From NCBI GenBank assembly GCA_026419785.1, contig JAODTK010004555.1:334001-398000 (forward strand): a stretch of 64,000 bases of DNA, given 5' to 3'. The DNA comes from Sclerodactyla briareus (taxonomy: Eukaryota; Echinodermata; Holothuroidea; Dendrochirotida; Sclerodactylidae). Every line of letters begins with the position of its first letter. The stretch's first letter is position 1. The notes beneath the pieces are model-generated. The model did no database searches and had not been told where the DNA came from. It was given only the letters and a program-made list of their open reading frames with translations. The translations under genes were made by a program, and so were the position numbers. Below are positions 23,210-34,850 of this stretch, piece after piece.

Positions 23210-24850
23210 GACATCTAGACTATACACTGAATATAACAACTTTACTCAGCCAGCTGATCGAAAACCGGGATAAAAACCAAATTTCGTGGCAAATATTGAT
23301 CCATGACGCCTTTAGGCTAAAAAATCGATTTCTGATCTCTTGGAGGAAATTAATGGGACATACAGAAAGTGTGAATTTGAAAGAACATTAATTTTCGGAC
23401 CATTGTCCTTTGATGGCGCATTAGGTTTAAGTTGTTGTGTTGCTTATATTGTTTCTATGCAATCTTTGCAACATTCTTTCAATGAATATCATAGCATGTA
23501 CGTACCATAAACACATGCATATATGCACACAGTGGAGCAGCACATCCATATGTAAAGAGTGTGGGAGGGGGATGATGGTCTTCAAGCTCAGACATTATTG
23601 TATGAATGTTAGTCACTCAATAAGAGCACCCCAATGGGGGGGGGGGGGGGGGTGAGATCCGTCCCATTCCCCGCGGGATGTGCGCTTTAGGATGCATAGG
23701 AAGGTATACACTATAATCATAACAAACACTTACCATCATGTTTCACGTGGTTGCACGGAAGTGACAGACCACCTCTCAATATGTTTGTTCCCAGCATACC
23801 CTCTTACATGTCCCACGTTGGTTATGAGATGGCCGAATGATTGAAGACTGTCAATGGAACATCCTTTCCCGGTAAGCACTACACACACAGGGCTACCTCT
23901 CCATAGGGATTCAAGGCATTAGAGGCGGGAAATTTGTTAAACTAGCACCAGTACAAAACCATTGATAGATGTACAGTTAAGGAAATGAACTGTTCTACGA
24001 ACGTAACGTGAGCAAAAATGCTAACCAAATAACCAAACGTGGCTTAAATATACCCTCCCTTGAAGGCATGCAGAAAATCAACACCGAAATGAAACTTGAT
24101 CAGACGAATCGCTTGACCGATGTGTTTCATCGTACTAACCTTGACTGTGTAGATTGCTCAGCTGAAGTCAACAGAGAATAAACCCTGAGATTGTGTGAAT
24201 AGTGGAAGAGGTATAATCCTCCACGTGGATCGCATAAAAAAAAAAAGATAGATAAGGAGATCCGCGTCCGTTCGACCCAGTGTATATAGTAATGGGTAAC
24301 AGTTATGGGATGCCCAAAATATAGCATCGTTTTCCATATTCAGGGTATCACTGTATAAATTAGAATTAATTTAACAATAACACATTTCAAAATACAAGCC
24401 ACTCCATTATTATAAGCCTGTAATAACAGTAGAATAATACAGAATACCTCTATAGAGAGGCATATACATGTGCACTATTCTGCATTGGAATGCCCTAACA
24501 ACGATGAACATACCAATATATTACAAATTTACGGTAAGCCAATATGACTGTGTATACAATTGTGTTTCTTTCTCTTCCAAGCATACTTGTTTGTGTCTTG
24601 ACTCTATCAATATTAACTCTGGGGAACAGCATACGTATCATAAATAGAGAACCAATTGTGCTGTAATATACAATGTAGTAATGTACAATTATGTGTTAAG
24701 ACTTTTTACCTGATCTTATATGGCCCAAAAATGGCTTAGCAACCAGAAACATTGTTACTCAGGTTTTTGGTCACATCCGGAATGCCCCCAAATGGTTCAT
24801 ACATTGTGGGAAAAGGGCAAAATTTCAAAATTGAGTGTCCCATGGGCGGC
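23210..24850. other. Unassigned DNA
   Basis: No gene recognised. A G run sits at about 23635-23652. Short ORFs of up to 79 codons are low-complexity or featureless. Confidence 0.3.
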
Positions 24851-24856
24851 GATCAT

Positions 24857-24955
24857 GGGAGGGGGGGGGGGGGGGGGGGGGGTGGGGGTGGGGGGGGGGG
24901 GGGGGTGGTGGGGGGGGTGGGGGGGGGGGGGGGGGGGGGGGGGAAGGGGGCCGGG
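24857..24955. repeat. About 100-bp G tract
   Basis: Almost uninterrupted G, broken by a few T and A. It contains many runs of four or more G and could form stacked G-quadruplexes. The true length is doubtful, because such tracts are often mis-sequenced. Confidence 0.85.
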
Positions 24956-24959
24956 GTAA

Positions 24960-25640
24960 CGGGGGACGCAATTCATTTTGTCCCCACCAATATTTTAGGC
25001 CCGACTGCTATTTCGCTTCCTGACACTGTAGTCCAGGCATATCCAGCAGCAACCGTGGTTAATTTCAGCAAATGCCTCAATGAAATAATTAATCAAGTTG
25101 AGTGAATTCTGCAGTTCCATTTTCGATTTTTTTTGTGTCGTAGTTTTCAGAGCACTGATGTGCATTGTGCAGACATATGTGTTCCTTAACGAAAAAGAAA
25201 CACTGCCTGAAATTAACTCTGGGATTTCTTTATATAATAAATCCCCGCCAACCCTTTTAAGTCTTGTCTTGTCTTGTTCTGGTACTGACTGCAAACAACA
25301 CCAACTAGTGGTTTCACTGCCTAGGGGCAGCACACAACAGCACAAGCTTAGTGAAGATCGGAGTTGAAGATGTGAAAATTGTACCCATCACCAGAAACAC
25401 CACAGGAACTAAGTGTTCTGGGATAGTATGGTCTTCAAAGTCGGGGCGTATCCCGCCGCCACCGCCGCCGCCTTCGGTAACTTTATGCCTAGCGCAACAA
25501 CTCTTTAAAACACGCTTTATCATCCCAATCGCTCTGAAACTTGGTACACATGTCCGTCTAGTAAAATCTTGAATGAATTCGAAGTGGGCATCGCTGCCCT
25601 TATCTGCTGCCTCTATTTTTTTGCAGGGTTCACATACGAA
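24960..25640. other. Unassigned DNA
   Basis: Nothing recognised beyond a CCGCCACCGCCGCCGCC run at about 25456 and short TCTTG repeats at 25263-25280. Confidence 0.3.
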
Positions 25641-25649
25641 ATACAAGAA

Positions 25650-25985
25650 GTTAGTTTGATTTACAAGAACTTGTTGTGTGGGTAAAAAACACTGGTCTCG
25701 AAAATCATGACGTGATTTCAAGGTCACCGGAGGTCATTTTTTTTTATCTTTGGTCGAAATACAGAGTTAAGTCCCGATTTTACAAGAACCTTGTTGGGTG
25801 GGGACAAACAATGTCCTCGAAAATCATGACAGTGATTTCAAGTCACCGAGGTCAAATAATTTGTTTTTGTTTTTTCGAAAATACAGAGTAGTCCGATTAA
25901 CATGAAACATTGGTGAGTTGGGACAAAAATTTGAAATCACCAAAGACATTACGGTAATTTCAAGGAGGTCACCAGGTCAAATGGA
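25650..25985. repeat. Tandem repeat of about 118 bp, three copies
   Basis: Each unit has TTTACAAGAAC (third copy degenerate), TCGAAAATCATGAC, GTGATTTCAAG, GTCACCGAGGTCA and AAATACAGAGTA-GTCCGAT. Units begin at about 25654, 25772 and 25893. The third is the most diverged. Confidence 0.8.
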
Positions 25986-25999
25986 CCCTAAACATTTAA

Positions 26000-26955
26000 T
26001 GTGTCTTCCTTCAAAAGAAGGTCCATGACGCCATTTTGAGCGGGGATATACACGTCGGGGGCCGTTTATATTATCCGCCTGCACATGTCTATTATCAATG
26101 AAAGATAGTTCTCCTTCCATCCTAATCGTTTGCATAGCCTGGCTCTACCAGCTTTGGTTTGTTGCTCTTCATTGTGACGTTGTCGATGTTATGCTAGGGG
26201 ACCAGTTAGTTTAATAAACAAATGAACTAACAAACAATCGCTATATTGAGGTGAATAGGGGGTTGAGGCGACAGGGGGGCGGTCTATACCACTGGCGGGA
26301 TCGTGATTTTTTATATATTATGGTGCGACCACTTGTTTGGGTGGGCGAGCACGGTGCACATACTGAGGGGCAGGCACATGGTGCGGGTGGAAACCCCATG
26401 AAATAGCCATCGACGATTCCGCCACGGAACGCCACATTCGTGCAAAACCTGATTCAGAATTCAGGTGAAGATAAGTGTTATATCCAAGATTGCCTGACTT
26501 TCGATGGATGTCCGAACGTGTAAAATTTTCGGTCGCGCTTCGCGCGCAGTTGCGGGTTTTCTTCTGTATTATACTCATTTTGACTTCACAAGTCTGGCCC
26601 CATTCAGAATGGTCTCTCCCATGCGCCGGTGGTCCGCCAAGAAGATAAAAATGGGGGGCCGTAATCTTTGAGTAAAAAACTAAAGGCCTATCTAAGTGAT
26701 AGTCAAGAGGGGGTAGATGGCACATGTCGTCGTTGTCAAACTGGATCCTGCAAATCTCGCGCTTCGCGCAACATAGTGGTGTTTGCTATTGCCCATTCCA
26801 TTGCTCCTTTCATGACCGTAACCTCACTTGCATCGTATTTCAGAAATGTAACCAATCAGCAACGCAAAACCTTGAAATTGTCCCTAAAGCGATACGTTTT
26901 TGGAGACCCTTTCCTGAAATGAAAAATGTTCACGATCAATTTTTGAGGAGGCTTC
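26000..26955. other. Unassigned DNA with GCGCTTCGCGC motifs
   Basis: TCGCGCTTCGCGCGCAG (about 26533) and TCGCGCTTCGCGCAAC (about 26757) are near-palindromes shared with 23114-23135. No gene was found; ORFs of up to 135 codons here lack motifs. Confidence 0.3.
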
Positions 26956-26959
26956 TTAC

Positions 26960-27075
26960 TGTCCATAAGGCATGGGAGTGACCCGTTTCCTGCAATCTAG
27001 GGGGTCTGCCAAAAGAAACACTTTTCGTGATACGCTACGCGCCAACGCTATGGTGGCGCTTCCGCTTTAGATGGT
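26960..27075 (-). mobile_element. Fragment of the element A/B family, inverted
   Basis: On the minus strand this reads CTAAAGCGGAAGCGCCACC, then GGTTGGC-like sequence, then GCAGACCCCCTAGATTGCAGG and AAACGGGT. This is the start of one array unit of the hAT-like family at 18.5 and 21.3 kb. Only about one unit is present. Confidence 0.6.
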
Positions 27076-27109
27076 CTTGCATCTTAATATCCGTCCCCCC
27101 CCCCACCCC

Positions 27110-27630
27110 ACACAAATCGCCGCCCTTGCATGGCCTTGTGGCCCCTTTGCTGACGCAATGATCTTGACCTTCACATGTCCAAAGATGCCGGAAGGTCGAT
27201 GAACATTGGGTCTCAAGTTTGGGTCAACAACCCATCAAGAACAAAAATTTTGCTTCTTTTCATCATATGTTCTGTTTTTTAAATCTCTAACGGCCACTAT
27301 ATCTGCAAACACCTGAAGAGGGCACCTCCCAAAACATTAGACACAGTTTCCGGAAAGCTAATTTTATTTTGATAAATTTTGAAATTCCACACATTATGGC
27401 CTATAGTTCCTTTCTAAGACCTTTAACAAGGTCAAGCATGTCTCCATGGTCAATAACATTTGTGTGTCCAGTCGATCATCAAATCCATCAACGAAGATTG
27501 ACTGTTTGGGGCAAAGGCAGTTTCCAACATGCCATATTGTGCCCCTCTAATTAACCTTTGACCTTTGCCCTTCAAGGGTCCAAGATGTCTCAAAGATCAT
27601 GAACCTTGGTAGCAGGTTTCAAAATCCATG
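27110..27630. repeat. Pair of related 65-bp blocks 390 bp apart
   Basis: TTGACCTTCACATGTCCAAAG-to-GGGTCAA (27169-27230) and TGACCTTTGCCCTTCAAGGG-to-TTTCAAAATCC (27558-27628) share word order: TGACCTT, GTCCAAGATG, GATGAACATTGG or GATCATGAACCTTGG, and GGTTTCAA. The AT-rich sequence between is unassigned. Confidence 0.4.
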
Positions 27631-27636
27631 CAAAGG

Positions 27637-27740
27637 CAGGGGCGTATGTCGATTTGTAAACCCGGGTGGCGTGGGTTACTATCTAAGCGAGCGGCACTAT
27701 TGGTTGGTGCGGATCGCAGATCGCCGGAACATGGCGCCCT
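27637..27740 (+). mobile_element. Left-end fragment of the hAT-like family
   Basis: CAGGGGCGTATGTCG has the same CAG-GGCGTA start as elements A and B. It is followed by TACTATCTAAGCGAGCGGC and TGGTTGGTGCG, the opening of an array unit, after which the similarity stops. No right end or duplication was located. Confidence 0.5.
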
Positions 27741-27759
27741 CGGGGCCCTGAGGAGGACC

Positions 27760-28555
27760 ATTTATACTAACACTGTCGGTTAGAAAACAAATTGCCTGCT
27801 CTTGGTGGGAATTCACACTGACAACAATATATCTTCGCACACTACTGGAATATGTTGAATCTATATGTGAGGGATGGGTTTTTCCTTCTCTCACGACTAT
27901 TATCACATATTTAAATCAACGCCATATGAGTTGACAGCATTGATTCCTTGCCCTCAGCCCATAACGTATACCCAGGGTTATGCCAACACTAACAAACTCC
28001 ATTCATGAACACTGTCTCACTGATATGATTTACAACTGCCGTATATGTATCGGCAAAGAGGAAAAAAAGAGAACATGAAGTGACAATCGGTTTCATTTTG
28101 AATAACTGATGTGTTCGTGTATTGGCATGTGCATTCGTCCTCCTGCATGAGGGTACATCATTCATATCACAGGCTGAGATCATTGATGTACAAGCAATAC
28201 GGCCTTATCTCTTCAGTCTTTTCAGTCGGAAGGAATGAGGCAAACTGCATCGAGCTTTGGCGGCTGCAGCTGAGCTGGGAACTGCGTTTTTATGAAACTT
28301 TTGTTTTAAGAGGGTAACTCATTTAACAAGAGCTAATTTTCCATGAGGCCCTCTAGAACAATATACATGAAATAAAAATGGATGTACTATTGAAAGAATA
28401 CTAAAATAACAGCTTCAAATAATATTAAAATGATAGTTACTGCAGTAATTAAATTATTCATTAATATCACTATCTATATAACCTAATTACGCCGTTTATA
28501 CTAAACGTGCAATTCAAATTATATGGTAAAATCGATATCAAGTGGAACTGCGTGA
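27760..28555. other. Unassigned AT-rich DNA
   Basis: Nothing recognised. The stretch from 28340 to 28550 is very AT-rich. Confidence 0.3.
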
Positions 28556-28557
28556 CT

Positions 28558-28839
28558 TCAAAAAAAAATACATTTGAATAATATAGGAGTAAACTTTAAA
28601 ATGGTTAATACTTCCTGCCAGCTTGATACTCCTAACCAGTTTGTTCCATTCTTTGGTGCGATGTACCGCAAACGATTATCACCATAAACATTTGTGTGAC
28701 CACCAGTGACGGTGAATGGTCGTTTGCTGAGATGATCTTGGATGATGCTCGTGAAATTACCAACGGGGTGCACATCTTTCGCAATGTATTCATGTCCCAA
28801 ATTGTTAATCGACTTATAAGCCAGTGTTGTGTTCGATAC
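28558..28839 (-). CDS. Unidentified 93-codon open frame abutting the Polinton
   Basis: Open minus-strand frame following a TAG that could equally be the AG of a splice acceptor (at 28840). Residues such as EYIAKDVHPVGNF, RPFTVTGGHTNVYGD and YIAPKNGTNWLG have the mixed composition of a real protein, and there are no internal stops. This is unusual next to the heavily broken element beside it. I do not recognise the family. It lies just outside the Polinton's left inverted repeat, so it may be an exon of a host gene or part of another element. Confidence 0.25.
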   Translation of the reverse strand, partial: VSNTTLAYKSINNLGHEYIAKDVHPVGNFTSIIQDHLSKRPFTVTGGHTNVYGDNRLRYIAPKNGTNWLGVSSWQEVLTILKFTPILFKCIFF

Positions 28840-28866
28840 CTAACATGTGTATCAAAAATGTCTTCG

Positions 28867-29070
28867 GTAGTATGGTAAAATGGGGATCGGACCACTCACC
28901 CAACATCGTCCAAGGTCTCTCTACATATAACTTTGATCGCCAAGTTCTCTCTAACATACTATGGGGTTCAGGTCCTAAATCCCCTAAGCACTCGTGTGAA
29001 CACCCTCCTCGTGTATGTACCTCTTGGTATCCCAACGAGAGAGTTGACATGTTGAAACTAAAGAGTATAT
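28867..29070 (+). repeat. Polinton left terminal inverted repeat
   Basis: Matches the reverse complement of 45853-46068. Exact shared blocks include ATCGTCCA, GGTCTCTCTA, ACCTCTTGGTATC (29019-29031) and CAACGAGAGAG (29033-29043). Small indels separate the blocks. Confidence 0.85.
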
Positions 29071-29084
29071 GACTTCACTAGTCT

Positions 29085-29423
29085 AATAAAGGTCATATCG
29101 CGTGCAACGAAAGTTTGCTTACAAAGATTGCTTCTGTATAGTTTTCATGTGTTATAATTTTTTAGTTACCGATCCTTTCCCACCCTTTGCGTCTTTGCAT
29201 TTGAGCTCATTCACACTAAGTATCGATTAACAGGTTTGGTCTTAGACCGATATACTCAATAATTGGACTACCGTCACAACCATCTTTCATTTTCCCGACA
29301 ACCTTTTAATTATTTCGCTGAACAGTGAATGTGTTTTGGGTAGTTGCTAGTGTCATACATATTACAATCTTTTCGCCCTCGAGTTATTATCTTTTTTTAA
29401 TTTTCTAAAAGAACTAATCTGTA
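29085..29423 (-). pseudogene. Polinton DNA polymerase B, C-terminal part
   Basis: On the minus strand, after the LINE, the frames give a TD-LV stretch that continues the catalytic TDTDS box. Then GKMKDGCDG and IIEYIGLRP (about 29250-29296), then THENYTEAIF (about 29121-29151). These are the conserved tail of Polinton polymerases (thumb and C-terminus). Three or more frame changes are present. The gene ends within about 20 bp of the terminal repeat, as in other Polintons where polymerase is the outermost gene. Known role of the family: replication of the element from a protein primer. Confidence 0.75.
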
Positions 29424-31258
29424 GTTTTAGTTTAGTTTAGTGCATCGGGTCTGAAGGACAGATTCCTCATAAACGACCCCGAGCCACAACACCCCAGGAA
29501 AGAAAACTGAACCATAACTCGGACTAATATACGCCCTTGATTCCTGAAAAATAAATCAAGACTGTTGCTTTACGCATTCACACTCTTAGAGCAAACAAGA
29601 TTTTCAGGAGACAATTCCAACCATTGATCACCTCTCTGAGAGAAAATATTTACGAATGTCCATTTCTGTCAGCCGTCTTCCACGAAGCTTGAACAATGGC
29701 CTGCTATTTGCGTCACAGGAAAATTCAAAAAGTAGTGGACAGACAGGCCATCGATTCCATGGCCATTTTTGAAACCCTGACAAGTCACCCCGAATTCGCC
29801 TCAGCTCCATGGTAGTTAGACCGAGACGCCTTATCTTTCCTCGTAAGATGAATTTTTCAGACAGTGCAATCATTCTAGTTGCCCTACGCTAACTTTCTCA
29901 ATTACCTGCTTGTCTTTGCAAAGTATGGAATTCCCACTTGTACAGCTACTCTAGGTGCGGTCTCACCATTGCCTTCAACAGCCTGACAATCAATATCATT
30001 ATCAAGGAAACTGAAGTGTCGTCTAATGGGCAGCAAGAATCCAAATTAACCCATCTGCTAGCAAGCTTCGGCCCACTGCTTGGAAGGTTTCAAAGAAATC
30101 AAACAAACCCCAAGATCTTTTTCTGAAATACTCCTGATATTTCGCATTCAACTTGAAGGAGCGTTCGATTGTGAAAACCAACATGCTAACTTTGCACTTG
30201 TCGACATTGAAAAAAACTCTGCCAGTCGGAAGACCATTTGGAAATTAATATCAGATCCATTTGAACAATAGCCAGCATCATCATTCGGAACCCGACCTCC
30301 CGAGTACAACTTAGTATCGTCTCCGAACTTCTTAACCCTTGAATCAACAGACCCTTCAAGATCTTCAATATACTCCAGAAACAGGAGCGGGCCCAGAACC
30401 CGATCCCTTGGGAATCACCACTAGTGACCTTTTGGCCAGAAGACGACCGCCCATTAATGAACAACGCTTTGTTCCCTATTATGACGACCACTCACGGAAT
30501 CCAACTTGAGGACATTCCCCTCATACCAAGCTTTCCACTTGAGCAAGAACCTCATGAGGAACCTGTCAAGCTTCCTGAAAGTCCCGAAAATTATATAAAT
30601 AGCATTGCCGTTGTCAACAGTACTTGTAACATCTTCCATAAGTTCCAGTAAATTAGTCAAACAAACTATTCTCCGAAACCCAGGCTAGAAACCTCTAATC
30701 AGACTATGCTCATTGAATATCAACCATATGATCCAATGGATTGTTCCATTACCTTGTCATCCAACCCTATAAGACTGACTGGCCGTAATTACAAGAAAGA
30801 GACCGTTTTCCCTTTCGTGAAATAGGAGAAACATTGTGGCTCTCCTCCAATCATTCCGGAACATACCTTCTTGTAGAGTTTATTGAAATAATAGCTAATG
30901 GAATGGACAACTCTTCGCAACGGATTTTAGTAGAAAGGTCCTCCGTCAGGACCCAGGAGCTTCTAAGTACTTTGAGCCTTCCCTTTCACTGTTTCTCCTT
31001 TTACTAAACCATACGAACACACCATATTACCATTACTCTGCGGAGAAACCCGACAACTAGGTCCCAAAATTATCCAATTCTCATGAGTAAAAACAGACGG
31101 AATAATTATTAAAGAACCTTAAGCCATCTCTGGCTCTCTCGCTGATTGTACTACCCGCATTGGAATCTTCAAAGACGCAATGCTGTCCCTTGACTTTTCT
31201 GCTTTTCCCCTCACATAGAGAAAAAAGCAACGCGGATTCTCAACAAAAAAGGCACTGT
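29424..31258 (-). mobile_element. 5'-truncated CR1-like LINE (copy 2) inside the polymerase gene
   Basis: Same family as the LINE at 12.3-15.8 kb: shared C-terminal region, FGDDTK box (about 30312-30339) and PQG-block remnant (about 30390-30440), same orientation. The tail on the minus strand is CACTAAACTAAACTAAAAC, like copy 1. The C-terminal domain with LGLTTMELRRIRGDLSGF and DIRKYFLSER (29628-29873) is the best preserved part. The 5' end lies just after the ENPRCFF linker, so about half the element is missing, as is common after incomplete reverse transcription. ATCTGTA occurs at both borders (29417-29423 and 31259-31265) and is the likely target duplication. Confidence 0.85.
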
Positions 31259-33420
31259 ATCTGTATATAATAAAATTTAACATTGTCACCCCATTGTATT
31301 TTTGTTTCAAGTTGTAGTAGTAAAAATCATACATTAACCACTTGCTAAAATCCAAAATCGGCCATCCCTACTTCAATTTGGTTTATCCATTTAGTTTTTG
31401 TTTTATACATGTGCACAGCCCCTAGATCCATCGCAAATATTTTTTAATGACCAGCAAAAGTTTGGTTTTGGCTATTATATTTAGATATATTTTTTCTTTG
31501 TTCATTAGCTTTGGGAATTAATTTTTCATATTTGGAAGCAGGTGATTCCCCCAACAATTGTAGTTGATAATCCGAGAACCACTCTTTTGGGGAAAATCAA
31601 TTTTCTGGGCCAAAGGATAAATCATTATGTGATTTATTCAACTCTTTTGGATACTCCAAATCAACTTCTAATGTATACCCCAACTCAGAATCTGGGTTCG
31701 TTTATATTTTATTCCATTTGTTTCGGTTCACAGCAGTCCATTTTGAAATTGTTGACTGGGAAGTATTGCTAATCGCCCACCTAAAGATGATGCGCATCTT
31801 GATATTGAATAAAACTGGTAGGGTTCATCATGATTAATATTCGGGTATGTATTTATTATTAGCTTTGCATACCTCTTACTAACCCTTGAAATACGTCCTC
31901 TAATACCTTTCCTCTCACAAACAAGTGTTGGCGATTAAGCATGTAACTCTAATTCTATTTGAGAATGTGAAGTAGAGCATCCAACTAAAACGGAGAGAGT
32001 ATGTAATGAACAGGATCTAAGCTGTGAGTTTTCAAAGTTTATTTCTAAAATTCTTAAAATACATCCGCCATAACAACGCATCAGTTTTCAGGTATAGATT
32101 CGTGATATTTCAACCCAAGTTTTTCATTCAAAAGTATTCCACACTTTTGGGCCATGTTTTCCTAATCATCACACGATGGTTTGTATCGGTCAACTAACTT
32201 AAATGCCTTTTAGGTGGAAGGTATTTTTTCCTCAAATCTTTCCCAACTATACATGTACTCATATGGATAATCCACCCTTTGTTAGGTTACCAAAGGTCAA
32301 TTTATTTTCTGAGAGACCATCTTCCTAGTTCTTCCAAGGCATTTTTATCGGTGTTCTTAACCAAATTCTCTAATGATGAATTGAGGAATTGAAGAGATCT
32401 AAATCTTAATTGCCCAATGTTGAAAAGAAAAATATTTTTTCCATATTGTTTGGAAACCACCAATTCCACCCACTAAGTTTTTAATAACCACTTGCATGAT
32501 ATATGAGAGTCATAACCCCTAAATTGTGAAAATGACGGGAATGACAGTTTTATCTGGTTGTATTTTAATTTTAGTTACCATTATCGTGCGGCTGCGCAAA
32601 TCTATATTCTCCCCGGATGTGACAATGGTCTTTTACAAATTTCCCATCTGTAAGATTTCTTTTTACAGATCTGACAATGTGTGCCCTTTCATGTCCTTCC
32701 TTTATCTCTGATGTCAAGCCAATGGTTTCGGGTTTTCAATACCTTTAATTTTTTCAGTAAGATTTTTCGAGGGATTCTAGAAATGTTCAGCAGCATTTGG
32801 TCCTCTGTATACCTTTGGCTTACCACTTTTCCATCACCATCTTACAATGCGTTACCAATACTAGAAACATCTGTTTTGAGTATTCTTTCTGTCCATGCGT
32901 ATTTGATTTATCGGGATTATCAGCACCCCCCGAAATCTCGGTTAGATAACATTCAAAATCAGCATAAATGACATTTGGAACCTTTATCCGTCTAGCTGAT
33001 TTATAAATTTCATTATGTTTTCCACGCACCCCATTTTTCTTCTTCAGAGTCCTTTAAGGTTTTTTTGTTTTTTCGCCCCATTTCCTTAGTCATTACAATT
33101 TTTATGCTCTGTCTCCAATTCCATTACAAGTCTTTCACAAATGGGACCGCTCAAAGACACTCCTGCCTACAGAACATGTTTAGTCATTTTTCGACAAGGA
33201 TAACCTTTGCTCTGTGTTTGCTTTGGCGTCCAATAACGACTGAGATCTTTTTTTTCCAGTGTATGATTTTATTATCTTGCTCAATGGGAGCATTAATCAA
33301 TCTCTTTTTGTACTCGATGATTCGAAATATGATATGGCACAACCGCACCACTTCCCAACCAATACATTAATAGATAAATCGTTTTGTCTTTCTACTTTTG
33401 GTATTTTGAAATGGAGTTTT
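31259..33420 (-). pseudogene. Polinton DNA polymerase B, N-terminal and palm part
   Basis: Minus-strand frames give, in order: a Cys-containing segment (CRQECL, about 33165), the exonuclease I box VIYADFE (about 32952-32975), VKDHCHIRGEYR (32601-32636), an IPVIF-YDSH exonuclease II box (about 32495-32535), LDPVHY (about 32010), VSKRYAK (about 31875), EVDLEYPKELN (about 31640) and YDFYYYNLKQKYN (about 31290-31330), ending at the TDT of the catalytic box where the LINE starts. This is the residue order of Polinton family-B polymerases. At least ten frame changes and several stops occur. The N-terminus may extend to about 34.4 kb but is not resolvable. Confidence 0.85.
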
Positions 33421-34071
33421 GAGCACTTAGATGCTCAAAATTTAATCCATCATCTATTGGATAACTGCTCTGGGTCTCTCTGGTTTTTTACCTACTGACT
33501 CGAGCACTTCTTAAGGCCTCAGGCCACCTTAAACATCTCATCTTTATTTTTCACATTATAATACTTGTCTTTTTCAATTTGTAGTAAATCAATGTAAGAC
33601 CCCCCTTCAATGTTGATATCTACCAATGTTCGAGTCAAATTTAGGACTCTTTCGACTATAAACCCAGAAACCTTGCTTGTCCTTTTTCATCTTTTCGCAG
33701 TATTTCAGATTCTTCTGTGGTATTTAGCATCCAATTCACCCTGGTTTTTAAAATCACTTTTTTGTGGCATTCGAAAATACATACACCTCAACAACTCAAT
33801 AGTCCTTTTCCATCTGTTTTTATCTTTTTTAATTTATTTTCCATTTGTTAAAACTTGAAACTTCTAATTTATCATATCTTCAATCATTTCGTTTTTACTG
33901 TAGCTTTTATGCTGTTCAATAACATTTTTGGATCTACTCTTATTGGATGGTTTGTTTGGCACATCCATTACCCAAGTACTCAGCCACCCCCACCAATGTC
34001 CGAACTTTTATCAAATATGAGTTCTTGTCGTTCAAACCTGTCTAATGGCTTTGATGGTAATCTCTGTTTAT

Positions 34072-34330
34072 GAAATCCTCTCTTCCCAGATGGTGATCCT
34101 CGGTAAACAATACTATTATGTCACATATGAGTTCGATCTGCAGATTTCCATTTATAAACTGCTTCCGATAAGATTTAATGTAGCCACTAGGCTTTGGTTA
34201 ATCTTTTTTAATGAATCCTCTCTTCCCAGATGGTGTCTCTGGTTAAGCAATATTGTGTGGTGCACATATGATTCAATTCTGCAACCTTCAATCTGTAAAA
34301 GCTTGACCATTTATAAGATAAGTCATCTTT
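34072..34330. repeat. Two tandem imperfect copies of about 139 bp
   Basis: AATCCTCTCTTCCCAGATGG begins at 34074 and again at 34213. Each is followed by a TAA(A/G)CAATA block, a CA(C/T)ATATGA block and an AT(T/C)TATAA block. It lies upstream of the polymerase on the minus strand and may be repeated coding sequence. Confidence 0.7.
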
Positions 34331-34439
34331 ATTATATCTTTTCATTTGTTTAAACCATTTGTTATCACTTTTTTTAACCGTGATAAAAAATATTACCCCC
34401 CCAGCATTTTTCCAACGGTCTTTACTCACGTTTTCGTAT

Positions 34440-34850
34440 TGTTTTGTAGATTTTTTCTCGTGAATAATAAAATTTATGCATGCATATACGGCCCCACTAT
34501 TGTTACATAATTGGAGGTTCCTTTTTGTATAAACATTTTACAAGGCTGGGGGGTTCTTTTAGCGAACTGAATGGCTCTATTGTGTTCTTGCATATGCTGC
34601 TAACTGCAAGTTTCGAGGACATTTTTTTTTACACTATGTCCCACTACATTCCATGAACATGTATTTTAAAATTTTTAAAAACCATTGTAATCTTTAGGTT
34701 ATGCAGGTGGGCATAATCTTCACATCTCGCTGTTAACACGGTGTTCCATCGATTTTGAATCCTTTACAGATGAATTGCATTATTACTATACTTTCTTTAT
34801 GTAAACCATTTCGATAAATAAACAAAACTCCAGATGTTTGACCGACTGCC
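34440..34850. other. Unassigned Polinton sequence
   Basis: AT-rich sequence between the duplicated block and the 69-bp array. It may include the 5' part of the polymerase gene; no motif was seen. Confidence 0.3.

Noticed and set aside
24720-25105. Glycine-rich ORFs over the G tract
   Set aside because: They are translations of the poly-G run and have no independent coding evidence.
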